Source: Perkinsus olseni
Taxonomy: Eukaryota > Perkinsozoa > Perkinsida > Perkinsidae
Length of the DNA stretch: 19,738 nt
Assembly: GCA_013115135.1 (NCBI GenBank)
Contig: JABANP010000747.1
Location: forward strand, 1 to 19,738
Direction of reading: 5' to 3'
The notes below the pieces were generated by a model. The model did no database searches, was not told where the DNA came from, and worked only from the letters and a program-made list of their open reading frames with translations. Position 1 is the stretch's first letter. Every line of letters begins with the position of its first letter. Made by a program: the position numbers and the translations under genes. Below, one piece after another: positions 15,982 through 19,738 of the stretch.

Positions 15982-18053
15982 CGAGCAGTGCAGAAGGATC
16001 GTGCAGTGATAGCGGTATTTCTAGACGCCACATCGGCATACGATTATGTCAGGCATGATGTGTTACTAGCAAGATTGGGATCTTTCTTCATGCCCCCCCA
16101 TATGTGGCGGTGGATCCGGAACTTTATCAATAACCGTATCGTTCATACATTGTGGGGTCAGACGCGGTCCCGCTCTAGAATTATGCGTCGAGGTGTACCT
16201 CAGGGTTGTTCGATGAGCCCTATTCTGTGGTTGGCATACATGTCACCTCTCATCTCATATCTTTGGGACGGAATCGTCGACGATGTTTCTTTTCGTACCT
16301 TTTGCTTGGCAGATGATGTTTGTATAACAATGTCTGTTAGAGTGAAAGATCTGGATTGTAAGCTCTACTTGTTACAGCAACAATTAGATGGTGCTAATGA
16401 TTTCTTCTCCTCATCGTCAATAAAACTGAACGCAACAAAATCTGCCCTGGTTGTTTTTTCGACGAACTATAATGTTCGAAAGAAGGCCATTAAGCTGTGT
16501 ATTGCGGGCGAAGAAGTTCCGAGGAGTTCGAATCAGCGTATGCTGGGATTGTATGTAGATGAGGGACTAACTTATGCTAAAAGCTGTGACATGTGGAGGA
16601 GTAGAGTGTTTGCTCGTATCCGTATAGTTAATCATGTGAGTAGCCGATCTTGGGGCACTAGTTTTAGAAGTACTCGACAAGTGGCTGATCAGCTTATCAT
16701 GTCCAGCGCTCTCTATGCTATTCCCGGGTTTTATGGGGCGGTCAGCTCTAAACGGAATTCTCACAGGCTACTCACTGCTTATAATTCTATTATGAGGGCT
16801 GTGTCTGGGTGCCTATTAGCTACTGATGTAGAGAAGTTACCTACAATAGTAGGATGGGAAAAGTTGGTTACCCGTGTACAACGTCGTGCAGCGCACCTAG
16901 CGCATATGGCACTCAGACATCCACAGCTTACTCCAGCACAGACATCAATTTTGGGTGGAACGGTGAAGAAGAAGAGGAAAAAATTACTTGGATGGAGAGA
17001 ATTATCGGCCGAGTTCTTACCACAAGCCTTCTATCCTCTTATATCTCCCTTACCACACAGGCTCGCACCTTGGCTCTCCCTTCCGATCATCTTCAGCGCT
17101 TCATCTTGTAACAAACGAGATGATAGTTCGGTCAGAAAGGCGGCCATAGTGAGTGCCTTGTGTACTTCTCGTGAGCGGGTGCATTCTAAACCGTTGTGGG
17201 AAATATGGTTCGATGGCTCTGTGGACTCTAGTATTGGCCATGGTGGTGCTGGTGGTGCGATTTGGTTCGGAGATGAAGCAGAACCACGTTGGTCAGCGTC
17301 TGTTCCTGCGGGTATGGTTGCCTCATCTTATACTGCTGAGATACGTGGGTTAGCATGTTGTATGGAGTCTTTCGAAGGGTTCATCTCTTCGCACATAGTT
17401 GAGCCTAATCATACGGTTTTAATTGTATGTGACTCATTTTCCTTATTCTGTGCTTTGAAAGGTGATCCCTATAGTATGTCCGCCGATCTCATTACTGCAT
17501 GGGAATCCCTATATAGACTATCTTCGTATGTCACCTCCTGTGAACTTTTGTGGATTAGTTCACATTGTGATATATCTCGTAATGATTTTGTTGACTCTCT
17601 AGCTCAAGAGGGGACTAAGATGGATCAATCTTCGTGCTTACTACCTGTGTCTGCGGTTAAATCCTATATTAATAGAGATAGAGTACGAACTCCGATCCTC
17701 AAATTGCCAGAGGACATATCGGTGCTTGAGCTCGATAAACCAGTATCATTGAGATATATTCAATCTACTTGTAACCAGATTTACGCAGGCAAGTGGTCTG
17801 AGTGCTTTGATTATTTGTTTAAAATAGGTAGAGTCGAATCCCCTCTATGTCCCACCGTGGGACTCCCACGTGTAAACGATCGAATGTAGACGTAGTTGAC
17901 GATATTGAGCATAGGCTGTTCAAATGCCCTAGATTGGAGGAGATCAGATTACGCTGTTTTGGTGCTTCTCCGTCTGAGGGAGAAATATGCGAGTTTGTCG
18001 GTTTAAATACCATTAATGTCGCGCGGTTCGTAGCTTTGGCGAAAGATGCTTGA
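15982..18053 (+). pseudogene. LINE ORF2 fragment: RT, RNase H, C-terminal zinc motif
   Basis: RT motif A is in AVFLDATSAYD, motif B in RRGVPQGCSMSPILW and motif C in FCLADDVCI. RNase H follows from about 17205: IWFDGSVDS, YTAEIRGLACC, VLIVCDSF and SRNDFVDSLAQ. An RNase H after RT points to the I/Ingi/LOA group of LINEs. The frame ends early at 17889 because of the scar at 17849-17870. Past it the original frame continues (17871-18053) with EHRLFKCP. Discounting the scar's 14 bp gives a C-x2-C-x12-H-x4-C zinc motif, the usual LINE C-terminus, and a natural stop at 18051-18053. Apart from the scar, the frame is intact. Confidence 0.88.
17849..17870. repeat. 22-bp scar in LINE zinc motif, W = GTCCCACG
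   Basis: Exact: 17849-17855, 17856-17863 and 17864-17870. It splits the first two zinc-ligand cysteines. Confidence 0.93.
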
Positions 18054-18120
18054 TCATTGTATCTTTCATCTTTCCCTCGCCTGTTCTGTAGAATGGGCTT
18101 GGACCGTAAAAAAAAAGTGA

Positions 18121-18173
18121 GCACGCACAGTCGCAATATCAAGCTTCTTCTGTCTGACGGTGGTCATGATTAG
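18121..18173 (+). pseudogene. Last codons of element A pol
   Basis: After the second AAGTGA, the integrase tail frame stays open to TAG at 18171-18173, 42 bp before the 3' LTR. Confidence 0.7.
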
Positions 18174-18202
18174 TCTCATTTCCTCTCTGCAATAATCACC
18201 TC

Positions 18203-18213
18203 AAGGAGGAGGG
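18203..18213 (+). promoter_or_regulatory. Element A polypurine tract
   Basis: AAGGAGGAGGG, two bases before the 3' LTR. Confidence 0.8.
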
Positions 18214-18215
18214 CA

Positions 18216-18417
18216 TGTTATGGAGCGCTGTCGATTGGCGCGGTTGTCGCTGCCGACTGGCGCGGTGATCGATTTGATGATGATCGATTTCAGCTATCAG
18301 CACGTGTGCGCATATTCCCCCTCGTGAGGCCTTTATCAGTTCCGTTGCATACTGATATTATTGACTGGCGGCACCTCGGTGTTGCGCTAGTACGGGACAC
18401 TCGCACGAGCCATAGCA
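18216..18417 (+). repeat. Element A 3' LTR (202 bp, scar-free)
   Basis: Runs TGTTATGG to CATAGCA. It retains the empty 8-mer GTTGCGCT at 18381-18388. Confidence 0.93.
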
Positions 18418-18452
18418 TACTCCGATCGCGTTAGGGCAAACTTCTCTCAATG

Positions 18453-18467
18453 GACTATCGGATAGTC
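18453..18467. repeat. 15-bp odd palindrome, probable decayed older scar
   Basis: GACTATC, G, GATAGTC. The expected third part ACTATCC would coincide with ACTA-CC if the younger overlapping scar at 18465 is discounted and one base is lost. This suggests one scar formed within another. Confidence 0.45.
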
Positions 18468-18486
18468 ACTAGTAGTGACTCACTAC
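18465..18486. repeat. 22-bp scar, W = GTCACTAC
   Basis: Exact: 18465-18471, 18472-18479 and 18480-18486. Confidence 0.88.
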
Positions 18487-18617
18487 CTCGCATTTCAACC
18501 TCAGCGATTTCCCCACACATGGACTTTGAACGACTCTTGTCCTACTGAGAGCGATTCAACTCTCACTCAGTAGCCACGGGCACCCAAAATTGTCATCGGT
18601 AACTCATATGGGTCTTC

Positions 18618-18732
18618 CCAACGGCGTAGGTACCACCATTGAGTATGACCGTCATACTCAATGGTGGTACGGTTGGTACCACAGTGGTACTACCACTACG
18701 CCGTTGGTGCATCATGACGTCATACTATGACG
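18618..18732. repeat. Expanded scar with 41-bp palindrome, W = GTATGACG
   Basis: 18630-18670 is a perfect odd palindrome whose left arm ends GTATGAC with C (complement of the eighth base) at 18650. At 18718-18732, CGTCATA, C, TATGACG gives the right border for the same 8-mer. Between them the inverted copy of the left flank continues: 18618-18629 pairs with 18696-18707 across an 11-bp discrepancy. A compact scar (18676-18697) lies inside. Confidence 0.6.
18676..18697. repeat. 22-bp scar, W = GTACCACT
   Basis: Exact: 18676-18682, 18683-18690 and 18691-18697. It is nested within the larger inverted structure 18618-18732 and so is younger. Confidence 0.88.
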
Positions 18733-18768
18733 GGGGTTCATACTAAGCCAGCGCATTTCGGGGAACGC

Positions 18769-18804
18769 ACGCATGCTCATACGCATGTCCAAACGCATGC
18801 CCAA
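18769..18804. repeat. 12-bp tandem repeat, three units
   Basis: ACGCATG followed by a variable pentamer (CTCAT, TCCAA, CCCAA); a further ACGCATG lies at 18814-18820. Confidence 0.7.
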
Positions 18805-19027
18805 CGCTAGAGAACGCATGACTGCGCAGGATCCGTAATCGCTTATAACTTCATAGCCAGAGCGCTAATAGCTAGCTGAGGGTAATGAACAGAACCGGTA
18901 ACTTCTCCCATACCTACTGCCCGGATCTCAGCCTCATACTTGCTGCGCACTAAAAATAAAGTAAATAATACCAAAAATCACGATTTGCTACAACTAGTCT
19001 ATGGGTCTTGCAGGGTCCGTGGGGTGA

Positions 19028-19070
19028 CTTTCGCGCTCCCCCGGGGGCCCCAACCCCCGGTGCGCGAAAG
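19028..19070. repeat. GC-rich two-tier hairpin
   Basis: CTTTCGCGC (19028-19036) pairs with GCGCGAAAG (19062-19070). CCGGGGG (19041-19047) pairs with CCCCCGG (19054-19060). Confidence 0.7.
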
Positions 19071-19124
19071 GGCGCCTTCGGCGTGCAATTACGCTTTTGG
19101 CAAAGCAAGTTCGCGCCTGCACCC

Positions 19125-19156
19125 AGAGGATTGCAGCGAGACACTCGATGTGGATC
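19125..19156 (+). repeat. 32-bp dispersed repeat, copy 2
   Basis: Identical to 4992-5023; similarity decays at once on both sides. Confidence 0.6.
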
Positions 19157-19363
19157 GAAAAACCTTACCTTTTGCTATGGTAAGGCGAACCGGTGGCAAG
19201 AGAAAGCTTCGCGTCGTTTGACTGTAGTAACTTGAGAGGTGTTCAAAGCATACTAAACTTCATTTCCATACCAGCGAAGAATTTCGGACGGTGCTCGCGA
19301 AAGCTCTAACAGAGGGCACTCCTAGAGCTTAGCCTGGAAAGTTGGAGCGTTTATTCTCCAATA

Positions 19364-19738
19364 ATGGTTCGACTCGCCGAAGTCCTTCCCGGCCTCCTCA
19401 ACGAGATCCGATCATTGGTGTGCTCCCGCCCCTCCCCCCGTCTCATGGCCTCGGGGATGGCAGTAGTGGCCGCCGTCTACCTCTACCGAGCCACTAAGCG
19501 ACGTAGACAGCGACCATCACTCTGTGACAGACTCGGAGGAACTCCCGGGGTGAGCGTGGCTTCACCTCCCGCTAGGAGTGGTCAATGTCGACTGACCACT
19601 GTCGTGGTTGCTCCCTCACGAACGAATCTATTCATGTGACGACTTTTCTCAGCCCATTCCTTATTTCGGATTCGTCCCGAGGTCGTCCGAGCACTTTCTC
19701 TATGGCTTGGAGATCTTGGCCCGATACTTATGGCGATA
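19364..19738 (+). pseudogene. P450-like gene 5' end, copy 2 (runs off window)
   Basis: Exon 1 (19364-19549, 62 codons) aligns without gaps to copy 1: a hydrophobic segment LMASGMAVVAAVYLY, then a basic KRRRQR stretch, ending in GGTPG at a GTGAGC donor. The intron is 103 bp (19550-19652), ending TTTTCTCAG. Exon 2 starts PIPYFGFVPRSSEHF. The PGP-like hinge behind a membrane anchor suggests a microsomal cytochrome P450, an oxidase anchored in the endoplasmic reticulum. This is inferred, as the diagnostic haem-binding cysteine lies outside the window. Relative to copy 1 there is one extra base near 19725 (GGCCCGAT against GGTCGAT), which shifts the frame just before the KYGD position. It may be a pseudogene, a sequencing error, or a real gene with a nearby splice site. 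Confidence 0.5.

Larger units (their letters stand above)
15980..18114 (+). mobile_element. 5'-truncated LINE (RNase H-bearing, I-like)
   Basis: A 2.1-kb fragment flanked by AAGTGA (15974-15979 and 18115-18120), ending in a short A run (18108-18116) that overlaps the duplication. It lacks ORF1, endonuclease and the RT start, the usual result of incomplete target-primed reverse transcription. Removing it and one AAGTGA lets element A's integrase frame continue to a stop at 18171, just before the polypurine tract. Confidence 0.9.
5658..18422 (+). mobile_element. Element A: Ty3-like LTR retrotransposon, nested and scarred
   Basis: Target duplication TACTC occurs at 5658-5662 and 18418-18422. 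LTRs lie at 5663-5878 and 18216-18417, both TG...CA. Domain order is gag, protease, RT, RNase H, integrase, which is the Ty3/gypsy (also BEL/Pao) order. Without the two nested insertions it is about 4.7 kb. Six 22-bp scars lie in it, five of them in coding sequence, plus two unexplained frameshifts. Besides the 14-bp indel the LTRs differ at about two bases by eye, so the insertion is older than element B. It cannot make its own proteins. Confidence 0.92.
18733..19363. other. Non-coding stretch between element A and P450-like copy 2
   Basis: No supported gene. It holds a 12-bp tandem repeat, a GC-rich hairpin, a 32-bp dispersed repeat, and small hairpins at 19163-19185 (7-bp arms) and about 19344-19363 (TTGGAG with CTCCAA). 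Confidence 0.5.

Noticed and set aside
15784..17889. A single 701-codon gene
   Set aside because: It is a chance fusion of the integrase tail and a LINE fragment across the insertion junction at 15979/15980.
5663..18417. A hAT transposase or intact DNA transposon as source of the scars
   Set aside because: No matching domain or terminal inverted repeat with an 8-bp duplication was found in this window; the source must lie elsewhere.
19008..19235. ORF across the GC-rich hairpin as a gene
   Set aside because: Its composition comes from the 19028-19070 hairpin; no recognisable protein features.

Overview
The window looks like repeat-rich nuclear DNA of a protist-like eukaryote. There is no operon structure or ribosome-binding pattern. 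It holds nested LTR and non-LTR retrotransposons and two copies of a split coding segment with a GT-AG intron. A perkinsid or other alveolate is my guess, held with low confidence; nothing here fixes the species.

Layout. 1-2790: no convincing gene, but many palindromes and hairpins. 2794-3199: 5' end of a membrane-anchored, probably cytochrome P450-like gene (two exons, one short intron), which then degenerates. 3200-5657: hairpin-dense non-coding DNA. 5658-18422: a Ty3-like LTR retrotransposon (element A, + strand; 5-bp target duplication TACTC) of about 4.7 kb. It is interrupted by a complete, young LTR retrotransposon (element B, - strand, 7290-13165, apparently identical 220-bp LTRs) inside its protease region, and by a 5'-truncated LINE (15980-18114) in the last codons of pol. 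18423-19363: hairpin-dense non-coding DNA. 19364-19738: a second copy of the P450-like 5' end, running off the window.

Main discovery candidate: a recurring 22-bp scar. It consists of bases 1-7 of an 8-mer W, then the reverse complement of W, then bases 2-8 of W, a net gain of exactly 14 bp over an empty site W. I find 14 (12 exact, 2 with one mismatch) at 52, 378, 2724, 3535, 4403, 5828, 7065, 7238, 13186, 13955, 15774, 17849, 18465 and 18676. The W 8-mers differ between sites. Independent evidence shows these are insertions. The 3' LTR of element A carries the empty 8-mer where the 5' LTR carries the scar. Removing 14 bp also brings gag/protease, protease, RT, integrase and the LINE C-terminus back into frame. 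Several larger double palindromes (547-585, 2336-2395, 3631-3737, 18618-18732) have the same borders with longer inverted tracts between them. The geometry is what I would predict for hAT-type DNA transposon excision: an 8-bp target duplication, flanking hairpins with a 1-nt offset, and opened hairpins annealing through the duplicated 8-mer. No hAT transposase or intact element is visible, and the density and uniformity of the scars are unusual.

Element A is old and carries six scars. Element B is young and carries none that I could see. The LINE carries one. The scars therefore kept accumulating after the retroelements inserted, and they are the main cause of element A's broken reading frames.
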